From Amanita rubescens (lineage: Eukaryota; Basidiomycota; Agaricomycetes; Agaricales; Amanitaceae): a stretch of DNA of 64,000 bases. Numbering within the stretch: the first letter of the stretch is position 1; the number at the start of each line of letters is the position of its first letter. Both the position numbers and the translations under genes were made by a program. A model generated the notes under the pieces. It had not been told where the DNA came from. It did not search any database and saw only the letters and a program-made list of their open reading frames with translations. Positions 48,423 to 61,635 of this stretch are shown here, in pieces. Location: assembly GCA_015039365.1 (NCBI GenBank), contig WION01000016.1:248001-312000 (forward strand). Reading direction: 5' to 3'.

Positions 48423-48560
48423 GGCGAATGCGCGAAAAAGCCCGAAACCAGCGGGAGGCAGACCAGCGCGCGAAGAAGCAGATGAGAAGGACCAACGACG
48501 ACGCTCACACTTGCGAAGATTATTGTATTCAGACTCCGACGGTAACAGTGGCAGTGTATG

Positions 48561-51500
48561 TCATCGAATCCGCAGCCCGCCCTCCACCGCCTTGTATACT
48601 TTACCCTCCCGCACACGCCGCCGCCATCCATACCACATCCCAACTATCCCCGCGATCTGTTGCGCGCCCCAATCCTCATACAACACCGATAAAACTGCAT
48701 TGATCACAACCGCGATCACCATCACCATCCGGCCCGATATTGGCACAGCCACAAGCCCGAGTGCTGATGAAACAGGAGCAGGAGGTGAAAGCAGAATCAT
48801 CATGTTGAACAGTAACAACACTCCGATCGATAACATCAGCCACACTACTACAATGTCAAAAAACACCCCATGAACTTTTACACACTACGCACCATTCGTA
48901 TGCATCGGCTTACGGTACGGCGGCCCAATGCTAAACACAGCTGCAACCAGAACGTACTGGAAGCTCGACACCAAAAACTAATGCCGTGTTTTCATAGTTT
49001 GTCGCCTCGAGAGTGTCCCCGTTGGGCTTTAAATTGATGGATGGAAGTGTACCATGACTGCCTCCGGACCCACAAAAACGCCCAGATCTGCACCGAGCTC
49101 ATAATAATAGCCTGGCCAATGATGCTCGACAGGACTTTCTTTGACATTAGGCTTGCCGTCGGTCGTTTCGAGAATATCTTGGGATATGGCATGCGTTCTA
49201 CCCACTTGAAAGATGTCAGTCGACTGAAATTAAAAAATACTTCTGATCTTACTGGCAACTGCTACGGGTATGATAATAAACAGGTCTATATACAAGAACT
49301 GGCACCACAGACGTCAGAGAAAGCTGTAGCCACGAAGCAAAAAAAAACTGACCTGCAAGTCGCCCAACGAAGAAGCAAATGAATAGAGCAATGTTACGGA
49401 TGTAAATTGAATGAGCGAATACAGTGCCCTGGGATGTTGTTAGCAACCATCTACTGGAATTCGGTAAACTTACATGTATTTGAAGCAGCTAAAGCTTGTT
49501 ACAAGAGCTGCTCGACCCTCCTTGATGACGTCGAGGACGCAACTAATATCGGGTACGCTACTCGTGAAAGGCGCGGCAACGCTCGCCTCTGCCTCTGACA
49601 ACGATATACCGACATCGGCTGCCTTCAATGCTGCGCAATCATTGGCACCATCACCGCACATGAGAACAGTGTAACCAAGGGATCGCAGGCGTTCCACAAC
49701 CTCGTTCTTTGCATCTGGGGACATCCGGGCGAAAATTTGCGTTTTTACCAACAACTAATCCAAGTAAAAGCAGGCGTCAATACTTGAAGTTGAACAACTT
49801 ACGCGCTGCAATGTTTCTGGTGCTGCAAAATCGATCATCCAGCGAAAGACGTCGCCTGTTACGACCAATGAATAGTCTGGGATTGTCATTGTCCCCTTCA
49901 ACGGTATGGTGCGGCGGTGGAGCATGCGGTTTCAGGCTATAACTATCAAGCTGCCACGTAGGTTCGTCCATGCATGTCCACTCAATCTCGGATGCCTCTG
50001 TCGACGCATTTCCTGTATCACTGGTGTTATCATATGTTTGACTGTGCGTATTCATTTCGTGCATACCTTGCGAAAACGCAGGTGAGAACACATGCGCCGC
50101 TTGACTAATGAGGTTGCATTCCCTCGCTACACTTACGGCAGTCAAGGGATTGTCTCCAGTGATCATTCTGCATGCTAGATGAGCCGAGCGGAGAGCCTGG
50201 ATAGCAGGCGCAGTTCCTGGCTTGATCCTATTTTCGAAAATGACTAGCCCTAAAAACCGTAAGCCCGATTCCGCTTGATCACTGTGTACAGTTAGTTGGG
50301 TATTGGTCAATCCCCAGAGGAACTAACCGTTTCATCCTCTGAGCCTTCAACCAAGATAAGCCATCTATACTCTTTCCAGCCATTGCTATAACACGATACC
50401 CGCGTCTCGTGTAGTAGGAGAGCAGATCGTCATAATCCTCTGGAACTAGTACAAACTGATCAGTCTGCGATAACCCACATAGCTAGGGCAGCCAACTAAC
50501 GCGAGTCGCGGTCGCATATGTCCACCATAACTTCCGGCGCACCCTTGACGTAGACCTCCATGCTGTTGCTTTTTAACCTTTTAACGACAACACTCATACG
50601 ACGGAGGGATGCTACAAATTCAAATGTCCTTATCACCCCCAACTCTAAAAAGTGAGCATGCTACGTCATAGTCAATGACCAATCATTGACTAGATTGAGT
50701 AAAGCCTTACTCTAGTCGTTCCTTTCATCGCATCTTCCACTTTAAACTCCCTGAGCCAAGGGGTCGTACGACCGTCTGAACGAGTGCAGTCTGCTCAACT
50801 ACTACGCCTTTCGACTTGATAGCACCAGTGCCAGACACTCTGCCTTCGTCCAAAGTCCATTTAGTGAACTCGAACATCTTTGCGTCCAGGGGATCACCGA
50901 TAGGCTGTACCGTCCACGCTCTTCAAAGAGTGACAAGTCGCCAAAGCATGCAAGAATGATGCTTTGTCTTTTCCGGTCGGAAGGTCGTGTATATTTTCGA
51001 TAAGTTCTCCAAAACGTTGGACATTTCGCGCAATGGCTCGCACGCCCAATATGTCCAATCCATCCTCCGTTAACGTACCTGTCTTGTCGAAACAGCATAC
51101 GTTAATCGTACCACTGACGTTCACTCTGCTTGGTGCTATGCAAAATATGCCTGACTTCTGTAGCCGCGAGATTGCAAAGCTGGTGCCTATTGATAGCGTA
51201 GCGGGTAGCGCAGGTGGAACAACGACAGTAATCAAGTCCAGTCCTCTGATTACTATCGTACGCCATTTGACCTGCATATATGTCAGCCTACATCGACATA
51301 AGAGAATAACATACTAACGCCAATTCTAACAAATTGGACAGCACTGAAAGAGAACCCAAGCAATGCAATGCCAGCTAAAACTCCGATGAATCGGATGGAA
51401 TCTCGATAGAATTTAAAGCCCATAGGCTTCGGGAAAAGCATGGATCGAATCAATGAGCCTTTGGTGGTGTTAAAGCCTTCATGGACAATATGATCAGCAC

Positions 51501-53759
51501 AGGTAGAGCCATCATTTAATAGACACACCAGTTCGAGCTACCAAGCCCAGAGCTGGTCTAACCAACCCATCTACAGAGTAACCGCCCCTGAGACGGACCA
51601 CTCGTGTGCCGGCATATAGAAAGCACTTAGAATTCTCCGGCTTGCTCTTCTTCCAGTTGATGATGTCTTCATCCTTGGCAGGAGTTTTACTGACTGGTAC
51701 GCTTTCGCCCGTTAGCATACTTTCATTCAGGACGGCATCTCCAGAAAGGAGGAATAAGTCTGCGGGAACGATTGTTAACTCGGAGTTAGACAGGTTAACG
51801 AGGTCTCCGGGGACCAAATCAGTTGAATTGCGCTCTTGCCCTGAGGTTTATGAGTATTGTGGTTTGTCGGCATACAACATGTCAACTTACACGTTCCATC
51901 AACCAAGACATCCATCTTGCAGGAATAACGGGACATCTCTCTCATACGGGCTATGGTCTTCATAACAAAGTTAATTCTTTTGTCACATTCGACCACGGGG
52001 AGACTGCACCTTTTTCGTCTCAAGAAGTGCTGTTAGTATGCTTCCTTATCGAAATGACAGCAATGCAGATGGCATAGTAGTAATAATTATCTAGGGACCA
52101 TAATATAATGCTTGCAATTTGAAACACGTAAAAGGGGTGTATTATCTAGCCAATGACAGTTGTAAGAAGAACAGTGTGAGGAAGTAATAAACGTACCTCG
52201 TCGATGAGCAACGATAGCGTCGACTTGCCCTCTATGTCAATCAAGTTGGGACCGAACAAGGTCGCGCGCTGTTGCCGGGTCGGTTGCTGAAGACCGGTAG
52301 TCACAGACCCTATGGAGCTCCACTGACAGGATCCCGCCAATTTCTGTCGTAAATAAGCGCTAGCTCCAAGGTACGCGCCAAGCTACGAACCTAATCATAC
52401 GGAAAAGGCCGTCCCTCGGGTCAACCGCAAAACGGGAATACCGGTGATCCACCACGAGTAAATCGTCCAATAATAGGTCCTTGTCACTGTTGATAGCATT
52501 TTGACGAGTGTTAGAAAATGCCATGTGGGGGTGTTGGTCCCATTTCATCCGCTGGAGGGAAGACTGTAGAAATGGGATAAGGATAATGAACAACGCAGAT
52601 AGGGAACAAAGCTATATCCCTGTAGTCAGACTTGCATATCATTGAGATTCGAGCTGACAATAGCTTAAGCGTACTAACCTCTATCACCACAAAGCAGCCG
52701 CTAGATAGATCCTTAAATGCCTTCTCTCTCGCAACCCACCGCAGCCAGATACGAGGAAAGCCAATGACCAATTAATGCCAGAATACCAAATGACAGAGTG
52801 ACTCCGATTTTCCATGCCCAATCTCTCCATAGTATTATTTCGTAACCAATGAAATGTATAGTGGTATCCTTCATCCTCGATATGGAATCTCCTGCCTGCT
52901 GGGAGGACCGGGAGGTGGAGGCTTCAGTAGAAGCGAGAGGGGTATCGATGTCTATTCGCGCTTCACCACCGAAAATAGGATCAGATACAAGTAGTGGGAG
53001 CACTTGAGTAGGGGACCGCGGATGTGGAGAGTCTGAATCGTACTCCATGCTAGCGGGAATAGATACCGTATCATCGGCAAGGTCTGTAGCATTTTCAGAG
53101 TCCTCTTCGTCAGACATGTAGCCCCAGCGTTCCTCTTCTTCAGTCAGTTTCTGTACACCATATTCAGAACGTTCGCGGGAATGTGTCCTTCTACTTATTC
53201 GTGATGACTGAGGAATCGACGTTGCAGAGCGCTGCGAAATTGAAGCGCGTCTGGAACGCTTGGGAGAGGTGGCACGCCCGCCGAATAGATGTGCAATATT
53301 ACCTAGGACACTTGACATCCCAGGTGGAGAGGCAGACTTTCTCCGCCGCCGCCTGCCACGGCCTTCCTCAGCTTCATCGTCCGTAAGAAACACGGCTTCC
53401 TCGTCAGATACATCTTTTGAAGCCGCACTTTGATGTGAAGACTGGCTGTCTCCACTGTCCCTACGAGACAGACGACCCCTCAACGTGCCAGAATCATGAC
53501 TTGGTCTGCGGTGCTGTGACCAACTATCACGGCTTCTTCTTCCTTCAATATGCGACATTCTTGAGACGCTACTGGGGTTGACAGAGTGACTTGGGCCAGA
53601 AAACATGGTTCCTTGGCCATCCTCGCCGTAGAAGCTGTTGAACTGAGAATCCCGCCGACTTCGGTTGTTGTTTGCTAGGACATCGTCGATGTCGGTGGAT
53701 GAAGCACCCTCGGTGTAGTCATACGCGGCCTCGTTGGAAGGACCGGCCAAAGATGCCAT
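48561..53759 (-). CDS. P5B-type P-type ATPase (Ypk9/ATP13A2-like)
   Basis: Large membrane cation/polyamine-type ATPase of the vacuole/lysosome group. The N-terminal cytosolic region is Ser-rich and disordered (53.9-53.0 kb), followed by a first membrane segment and [17 protein letters not shown]. Core motifs: [10 protein letters not shown] and [18 protein letters not shown] (actuator), [13 protein letters not shown] (phosphorylation Asp), [39 protein letters not shown] and [32 protein letters not shown] and the last helices lead to [15 protein letters not shown], ending at 48561. The first in-frame ATG is at 53759, but conserved coding continues upstream (SISSNLITDPASINLKINSTG) to about 53900, so the true start exon is unresolved. 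Two places need a one-base skip (about 52772 and 49885). Confidence 0.9.
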
Positions 53760-53951
53760 TTCGAAAACCTCCCCTGTCGAGTTTATCTTCAGATTTATGC
53801 TTGCAGGATCTGTGATGAGGTTGGATGAGATGGATGAGATGGATTCAGATGCAAACACCCGAACGAGGAAAGGGCCAAGTGTCGGAAGTTGACGGTGTGT
53901 AAGAATAGTATGTGAAGCATCCGGTCCTTGCCACAATCCTCTATTCTACCA
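53760..53951. promoter_or_regulatory. divergent 5' region P5B ATPase / SDR
   Basis: At most about 190 bp between divergent start codons, and part of it (53760 to about 53900) looks coding for the ATPase N-terminus. The shared promoter must therefore be very short or overlap coding sequence. Confidence 0.45.
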
Positions 53952-55409
53952 ATGCCCTACGATAACGTAAAGGTTCAACTCAAGAAAAACGACGACAATG
54001 CGTATAAAGCAACCATTGCGCGCATTGAGAAGATTCAATCACAGCTCAGGAATGCCCCACGGGGAATAAGGCTCAAGGATAAAGTTTGTATTATAACAGG
54101 CGTTGGTTCCCTGAAGGGAATAGGGTAAGGCCTTGTATGTTCTAAAAGGGTATTACTGATACTGAAATCCCCTCAAGCCGTGCTTCAGCAATTCGATTTG
54201 CTCACGAAGGTGCGGAATTCTGCTAATTGCGAGCGACTTTTACCTCATACGTTGCGTAGGAGCAAAACATTTGTATTTGCTTGACTACGACCCTACCAAT
54301 TTGCCTAATTTGAAGGAGACGATTGAACAGAGGTATCCGGATGTCAAGGTGATTCGTAGAAGAGAAGTTTTCGTCGGGTTCTAATGTTGCCAGGTTACAA
54401 CCATTCAAGCAGATGCGGCTGACGAGAAAGCTATATCGGGTGTTTGTGCCCAGGCTCGAGAAGAAGAAGGGAAGTTGGATGTATTCTTTGCGAATGTTCG
54501 TATTAATGTTGCGCACTCGAATAATGTTCTAAGCATTGACTTTTTTCGATGGGAAGGCTGGTGTCGCGACCTCGAACCACCTCCATGACACGTCCGCAGA
54601 AACCTTCATGAATTCTTTACGTGTCAACACACTCTCGTGCGTCCTCTTACATACCGTTTGTTCGGAACAGGTGCCCACATTAGTACTTAGTTGCTTCCTC
54701 GCGATCAAATATGCATCTCTGGCTATGCAAGAAACCGATCCAGCCCGTGGTAAGAATGAGAGTGGTGGTAGCATTGTCATGACAGCTTCGAGTATGTATT
54801 CTAGTTTCTGTCGCACTACCTGCTGTCTCACGACATTCCCCAGCCGCTGGGTTACGTTCCGGAGCTGGCCCTATCGATTGTAAGTACTTCTGTACCTGTC
54901 TTTCAGCAGATGTAAAGAAAATTCAACTCAGACAGCGCAAGCAAATCAGCGTACTCATTTTTAAACAGTTTTCATGTCGCGTTTCTTATTTGTTTGCAGC
55001 GTCAACAACTTGGCACAGACCAGTGTTTACCAATTGCAAAGGACGAATATCAGGGTGAACACTATCTGCCCCGGTCTTATTGAAACTGGCATGACTACAC
55101 CAGCTTTTGAATTCGCACGCAAACGTGGAACGGCCGGCAAAATTGGGCAATTGAATCCGCTTGGTCGATTCGGTGTTCCCGAGGGTAAGGATAATCATAT
55201 ATCTTCTCAGCCGTTTACTATGAACCATATGTTCCAGAAATTGCCAACGTAGCCGCCTTCCTTGCATCAGGTAACAATTACACGTTGTCATTTTCCACCG
55301 TTACTAATTATGCGGGACAGACGAATCTAGCTACATAAACGGTCAGAATATTGCAGTAGATGGTGGTTTGTCTGCATCGCTTCCCGTCGTGCCAGGCAGG
55401 TGGGCATAA
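53952..55409 (+). CDS. short-chain dehydrogenase/reductase (SDR)
   Basis: Start ATG at 53952 ([15 protein letters not shown]). NAD(P)-binding motif [22 protein letters not shown], a TGxxxGIG form; strand 2 [11 protein letters not shown], with an acidic residue suggesting NAD preference; VFFANAG (NAG motif); [11 protein letters not shown] with the catalytic Ser; then Tyr-Lys of DYSASKSA, formed across two introns at about 54880-55000. [36 protein letters not shown] and the end PGRWA at 55409 complete the fold. Substrate unknown. At least eight introns with agreeing phases; the gene looks intact. Confidence 0.9.
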
Positions 55410-55644
55410 GTTGTCTGGCACGTGGCGAGCGTTTGTCTTCTCGCTACTTCATTAGGCTAATCGCTGGTGATGCATGTATACTAAGGAGTAGATACAATTT
55501 ACAGTTAGACGTTAAATAAGACTCTGATGACGCCGTGCCTTCCAAGATATACAATATTCACATTCTTCGCTTAAATGTCAATGGGACTTTTTCTGGTCTG
55601 AATTATGACGTTCAAATCATGAAATGTGGAAAAGCATGTTTCGC

Positions 55645-57974
55645 TCACGTTGTTGTCAGTCCCTGCCTTGTTCGTAGGACTCTTTCCTTTCGTACTTCGA
55701 ATGATTCTCCAACAAATTGAGGCTCATCTCGGACCTCAATTTTGTAGCGTGGGATAATCATGCAAAATACGGCTACGATCTCCATTTCCGCGAATCTGTA
55801 AGCTGATTTCAGATGGTTTGAATTGTAAGGACACTTTTCCCGTACCTTTTTCCTAGGCACGCCCTGGGCCCTTGACAATATTTTGTGAGGAGTTCACCTT
55901 AAGCGTTTGATCAAATACCTGCGCTGAATGGCAAAAAGGCATCGCGATCCCATTCTCCAAGGAAGCGCGAGGGATTAAATTCATGAGGATCTTTCCAATA
56001 ACGTGCTGTAGTTGTGTATGACTGAACAGCGGGACTTAGAATTGTTACATAGCTTACGATTGTAGTGCAAACCCGGTGTACTGATCACCAAATGGGTTCC
56101 TTTCGGAACGGGGATAACGAGCTTGTCACCTTTAATGTTACTCGTTAATAATGTCGTGTCTTCTTCGCTCTGTTTAGGAATCGCAGCCACCTAGAAATAA
56201 CTTTCAATATACTGGAATATTTGAAGGCAGCTGTGGTTGACATACAGGCGGAAACATCCGTAGTGTTTCGTATACAACACTACACGTCGTAAGCATGGAG
56301 TGGGCTCAAGAGTATTCGTCCGGGCTTACGCTATCGCAAAACCGAGTTGTGGCATATGATCATATGTCTTTCGGATCATTAAAGTGATGTCTGGGGGGTT
56401 GCAATTCGAGACTTACTGGCTGGGTTCCCACAGCGACGACGCCGTGTATGTGCTCAAACAGCTGTTCCTGTATCTCAGGATAAAGAGCTAATAATGCGAA
56501 GGCAAAACATAGTGTGTGCGCAGTCGTCTGCATCGATATTTGAGAGGCAGGATGTCGCTAGTTTGGGCATCACGCACTTCGTACCCTGCAAGAAGGAATA
56601 TGAATATATTTCCTATAACAGGACGTAAGCTTCCCATCGCTACAATGCAATATTGTGTACCAATCAATTCATCGTTGGTGAGCGCCTCTTCATCGAAGTT
56701 AGCCTCAAGAAGATTGGTGAATAAGTCATGCCGCTCCATTTTCCCGGACTCTAGGCGTTCGTGAATCATTTCTTTCAAATAGGCCTAATCCAATACATCA
56801 TCCTTTAGTACCTCTGACATTAGAATGATCATACCCGCAGCTCATCAAATGCAAGGTCGATCTTCCTCAGCGACGAGGACAATCTCATAACGAAGCTCGG
56901 GAGAGCCAGTTTCGTGGTTATACCGACAGAAACAGTGTACAGTGCGTCTTTGAATGTCATTTTGTGTCCAACTGGTCTAATTGCGTCATCTACCCATGAA
57001 ATATTACGGCCAAACCCTTCATAGAGAATTAGTCGGTATTAAACTGCTTTGGGATGGATTATACCTGCTGCCCCAATCACCAGGAGTGTAAGCTGCCATT
57101 AAAATTTATTGATCTTTGATGAACAGGGGAAGGAGATCCGTGACCCACAGGGAGTGTCAATTCAGACAGACAATTATCGACTTCAACTTCAACCTTGTTC
57201 GCCCATACGCTTCTAAGCAGATCGTCCACCACTTGGACAGATTTATTCCATACAAGCTTATTGTTGGGCTGCAAGACAAAGGAGACATAAGTTGTAGGCA
57301 CCTTGGCTACCAGAGGTATTAGTCACCTCGGAAAACGCAGGAGCCGATATTCTTCGATGCTTCTTCCAACTTTCACCTCGAGTCACTAGGACGTTAGAAC
57401 CAAATAAGGCTAAAACACGGTACAGCTCCACGGGCTTGGGAAACCGTGAGCGCGAAACTGTTATTTCCTGAACAAGGTCAGCTCGGTGTTCCTAGGCAAT
57501 CCACGAAGTGTAACCTTTATAGCAGCAGCATCCGCCAGACAGAGCGTAAGGTCAACAGGCCATGCGGAAGCCTATAGAAATGGCAAATTGCAGAGGATTC
57601 AGCATGGCTGCATTGCTATCGAGGGATCGAATACCGTTGAATAAATATCCCAACCAAATAACTCGAAGGCTGCATTGATGGCGTCAACATTGGTTTGACA
57701 TGTCAAATAAGATGGAATCACATTTATGCTTGTCGAGAAAAAAAAAGTTGTGGCCTGTGGCGATTCCTGGAATTGGGGGCAGGGCTTGTGCTGCAAAAGT
57801 ATGTATGGACAATAACGTCCGATATCCAGGTAAAAACCTTTAATCCTTCAGCTACGCACCAGTTTTCTGCGATGCGCGTTGCACTTACTTCACTGAATTT
57901 ATGACCCGATAAACCTGCATCATCCATCGCCCGAGGAAAAAAAGGCTAGCACCAAGCGCTATCTGAGGGAGCAT
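55645..57974 (-). CDS. cytochrome P450 monooxygenase
   Basis: Start ATG at 57974 with an N-terminal anchor (MLPQIALGASLFFLGRW), then the Pro hinge ALPPIPGIATGHNF and FELFGWDIYST. It continues FPKPVELYRVLALFGSNVLVTRGESWKKHRRISAPAFSE (C-helix WxxxR). The I-helix is FLLAGYE-TTAHTLCFAFALLALYP (AGxET form), the K-helix ExxR is YETLRMFPP, followed by YWKDPHEFNPSRFLG. The haem loop FSA-GPRACLGKR-FAE, with its Cys ligand, is spread over three exons at about 55930-55790. It ends at 55645. All landmarks are present, so it is probably an active ER-anchored enzyme. CYP family and substrate are not assigned. Confidence 0.93.
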
Positions 57975-59123
57975 ATTGGCAGGTCACGAAGAAACCGGGG
58001 GGTCGCGAAGGAACGGACGTCGTGTGTAATCCGCACTATATGGATTGAGGTATTCGGTGAGATATCACGTGTATGGTGGATGTTAAAAATAGGGGAGAAT
58101 TGTTGGCATCCGCAGCCGTCTTTCCGCTATTATGTCTTCGCAATTATGTCAGAAACGCCGTCCCCAGTCTTTCCATCGGGACCGGACCTAAACCGACGAG
58201 AGTCGACGCACATCATAAGATTTGGTGCGCGTTTTACGTGAGGTGCGGTGGATGACAGGTTGGTGATGACGCTCTACATTTCTTGATAGGACGCCCATGA
58301 ACTGTATTAACGAGTCGATGTTTGATAGCAAGATTGGACTGGATTATGTTGAAAATGCATTTGTGGAAGCGGGGGACGAGCAGGAAAAGGCATTGGTTGA
58401 AAATATCATTAGAGCAGTAAACCATAGCTGAATGAAGAAATAAATAGAAATAGTAAACGTTGTGTATTTGGCGACATTAAAACATCTGTAATTTGCACCG
58501 TGTACGTTTCTGACCTTTGCCATTTGCCTTCCGTGCCGACTTCTCTCTTGCAACCTTCTTGACCTAGACTCCGTAGTCAATTGGTCAATCGTGTCGTCGA
58601 TGGTATTCACCGACTCAGGCATTTCCTCGCGGTCCGGTTATATGCGACATCCCGTTAGCATTTGAAATGAAAAAATCCACGTGCATCACTTCATCTGCGA
58701 AGAGATTCAATACCATTGACGGTCCTCCTTCAACTCAAGTGTCTCTCAACAACCTCGGTCTTCTTCGTCGGAAGACAGTTTATGTCATTGTGACGGCTTT
58801 CGTCACTGCGGCGATGGAACACTTTCTCAGCCAAGACCTAGGAAAGTGTTAGAAGATCGGGGAGGATAGAAAAGAGAAGTGTTTCGAGGCCATCCTCTTG
58901 AAGTATATCAGTGGTGACGATATCCTACCCCCTTAGGCCTGGATAGTGATGTGTTTTAGTACCTGACTCAGTCTTACATCCTGAGCACCAAAAGAAATGC
59001 TCCACCAGGTTGCGGTCATATTATCTGACTTTTAAAGAGCGGTTCGCGACCAACATCATTCATTGAAACTAGGTCGGAGACCAGACACTATTTTGAGAGA
59101 TTCTTTATCCCACATTATGACTC
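57975..59123. other. long intergenic region with coding-like fragments
   Basis: About 1150 bp without a supportable gene. On the plus strand at about 58667-58935 one frame reads MKKSTCITSSAKRF... LLRRKTVYVIVTAFVTAAMEHFL, a stop at 58850-58852, then KIGEDRKEKCFEAILLKYISGDD. On the minus strand at 58622-58470 there is a Met-led piece and, one frame over, a basic KKVAREKSARKANGKGQKR stretch. These may be remnants of a gene or chance open frames. P450 and FKBP regulatory sequence is also expected here. Confidence 0.35.
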
Positions 59124-60693
59124 CTACTTGATTTCCAGAAGCCTGACATCTGTTCGCATGGTCAATAAAATTATCCAAACCTGTACACTGAGCCAAATCT
59201 CACCAAAGACGAGCGTGGAATTGGGAGGAATGCCATCCGTGCCTTTCTTTCCATACGCCATGTGCGCCGGAATTGTTATCTTTCTTTCACCACCAACGTG
59301 CATTCCGACGATACCCTCATCCCACCCTAGGAAAGAAACATCAGGCTCGTCGTCATAAGCAAAGAAGTTACTCACCTTTTATCACTTCCCCTTGACCTAG
59401 CCGAAATGTGAACTGTAACGTATTATTATAGAGGGCAGAAATTGGAACGACCAACTAACCGGCTTTCCTTGGGTATTTTTGTCGAAGATTTTACCGTTTT
59501 GTAGTTTGCCAATGTATCTCATTGAGACTTTATTGCCCTTTTTTGCAGCTGGACCACTTCCTTCTGTGGAATCCCAGTATTTAAGACCTCCTGGGAGCTC
59601 TTTGTCGACACGCTTGGGCTTTCCCTCTTCTCCGGACTTGTCCTTTTTCCCTTTCTTTTCCTTCTTCTTCTCCTTTTCTTCGACCTTCTTTTCATCCTTA
59701 TTATCCTTCTCTCCCTTTTTCTTATCCTTCTCTTCGAGTTTTTTTCCGTCCTTATCACCCTCCTCTCCTTTTTTCGTCGTTTCCGTCCCTTCCTTCGCGC
59801 CCGAGGTTACGGCGACAGCTTGGCCATTTTGGCCTTTCTGTTTTTTATTTTTCTTCTCCATTTTCGACTTCTCTTTGTCCAAGTCAACGGTCTCAAGTTC
59901 TCTTGCACGTTTGAGGTTTTTGCTCGGCCCTTCAACTACCTCTTCAAACCTGCTGCAAGAAGTGTATAAACATGATGCACTCAGTCAAAGCGAAATATTT
60001 CGAACCTTGCATCCGTCAACTCCTCGGATCCCATGTCTGCATCCGAGTCAACCCCATCGAGGTCTTCTTCGGAGCTCATCCAATCTGATTCATCAAATGG
60101 CGGATTGTCCACGCCTGCTTGATCTGTTGGAATTTGAGCTGAAGTCCAAGCTAGGATGATGTGTTATGTGCTAACCAAGATAATTTCCGCTCAAAAACAC
60201 AGAACTGCAAAGCCATTCAGTAGACTAAAAAAAGTGTAGAAACAAACGCTGACTTTTTGCCAACTAATGTAAAAAGGTATGGTTCGTCCCTTTCAAGGAC
60301 AATGTCGGTTGTCGTGTGTTCAAACTAGCATTATATGTCATGCAAAACTAGCGATGCTATGTCAACAAATCCTCATACCTTGCCGGCCGTTAGAGAACAC
60401 AAAACTGTCGTGACTTCATTGATGGCTGGCTCTTCATCCTCATCCTCGCCATCCTCATCTTCGTCGTCAGAATCATGAGATGCCGGGGCATTGTACGTAA
60501 TTTTGACGATGCTCCTTCCGTTTGGATCTGCAAGCGCATCTCCCAGAGCCACATTGCTGATTTTAAGGTCAGTGACGGGTACGACCACTTCTTCTTTGCC
60601 TGGAGTTAATTCTTGACTCCTGAAAGAGGAGTAAGTAAAAAACGCATGTAATTACGTGTAAAGTACAAACCAGAATCCTATTGCGATTGTCAT
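59124..60693 (-). CDS. nuclear FKBP-type peptidyl-prolyl isomerase (Fpr3/Fpr4-like)
   Basis: Start ATG at 60693 (MTIAIGFW, spliced to [27 protein letters not shown]), a nucleoplasmin-like N-terminal domain. Acidic tracts follow (about 60470-60420, then 60100-60040). Next is a Lys/Glu-rich stretch of more than 100 residues (59880-59630), then the FKBP domain: [63 protein letters not shown], then [18 protein letters not shown], ending at 59124. This order matches yeast Fpr3/Fpr4, nucleolar histone-chaperone-like prolyl isomerases. Nuclear location is inferred from family and charge. Confidence 0.93.
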
Positions 60694-61635
60694 TTTTTGC
60701 TCGGACAAAAAAAGGAAGAAGTGTAGATAGACTAAGAGAAAAGTTTTTACGCGACTCGAGGAACAGGCTCCCTGAGGAAATAAACTCCGCCTGAAATTGA
60801 TCTAATCTTGGACATCCATTCGCTTGATATTGAATACGTGAACAATGGTATGCGATGTGCTCGCTGCTGGTGGTGCACTCTGACGTGTATACAAGTCCAA
60901 TGTCCTAAGGCCGTACCTTGCAGCTGTTCGCTCTACCTTGACAGCTGCGTTGACACTAGAGAACTTCTCTTCTCAGGTAATCTTGGTCTCGCCCACGAAT
61001 AAGAGAAAAAACCCACACGTATTTAGGTTGTGGAAAGGCATAACAAACCAGAAGTGGAGGCAAGGTGAAGATGGCTTATGTCTACCCTGTTTTAACCCTG
61101 CCAATCTAATACGTATGGCGCAGGGGATCCAAAGAAATACTTCTAAATCCTCTTACTATCTCCCGCAACGAGAACGAGCGGGTCCTTATCGAGCCATCAG
61201 TCAATTCTATCAGACTTAGCATCAAGATCAAGCAGGCAGACGAAATTGAACGGATACTTTGTCATAAATTTACGCGCTTTATGATGCAAAGAGCAGAAAG
61301 CTTCGTCGTTCTAAGGCGAAAGCCTGTCCAAGTACGTCCGATGCTTCATACACCAATATTACTTTTACGATTGCAGGAGCCCGCATAGGGATATGATATC
61401 TCTTTTCTTATCACGAACACACACTCTGAAACGATGTTGAAGCACAAAATTGTAGATTTCATCATACAGTTGCGTCGCTTTAATCCTATGGCGTAGTTGA
61501 GTTTATCACAGGTGTTCAGATTTATGGAAGAAGTGGACAAAGAAATAAGTGAGATGAAATTAAGTCTCAATGCACGTGCACGTATCGTGGCAGAGTCATA
61601 CCTTACGGCAGTATGTATGTTATCAGCACCTAAGA
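60694..61635. other. intergenic, GNAT 3' side / FKBP promoter
   Basis: About 940 bp. Short open frames on both strands show no protein family features, codon bias or splice-consistent extension. No tRNA or repeat was recognised. Confidence 0.45.

Noticed and set aside
55780..55935. apparent loss of the P450 haem-binding loop
   Set aside because: The loop is complete once two short introns are removed (FSA-GPRACLGKR-FAE).
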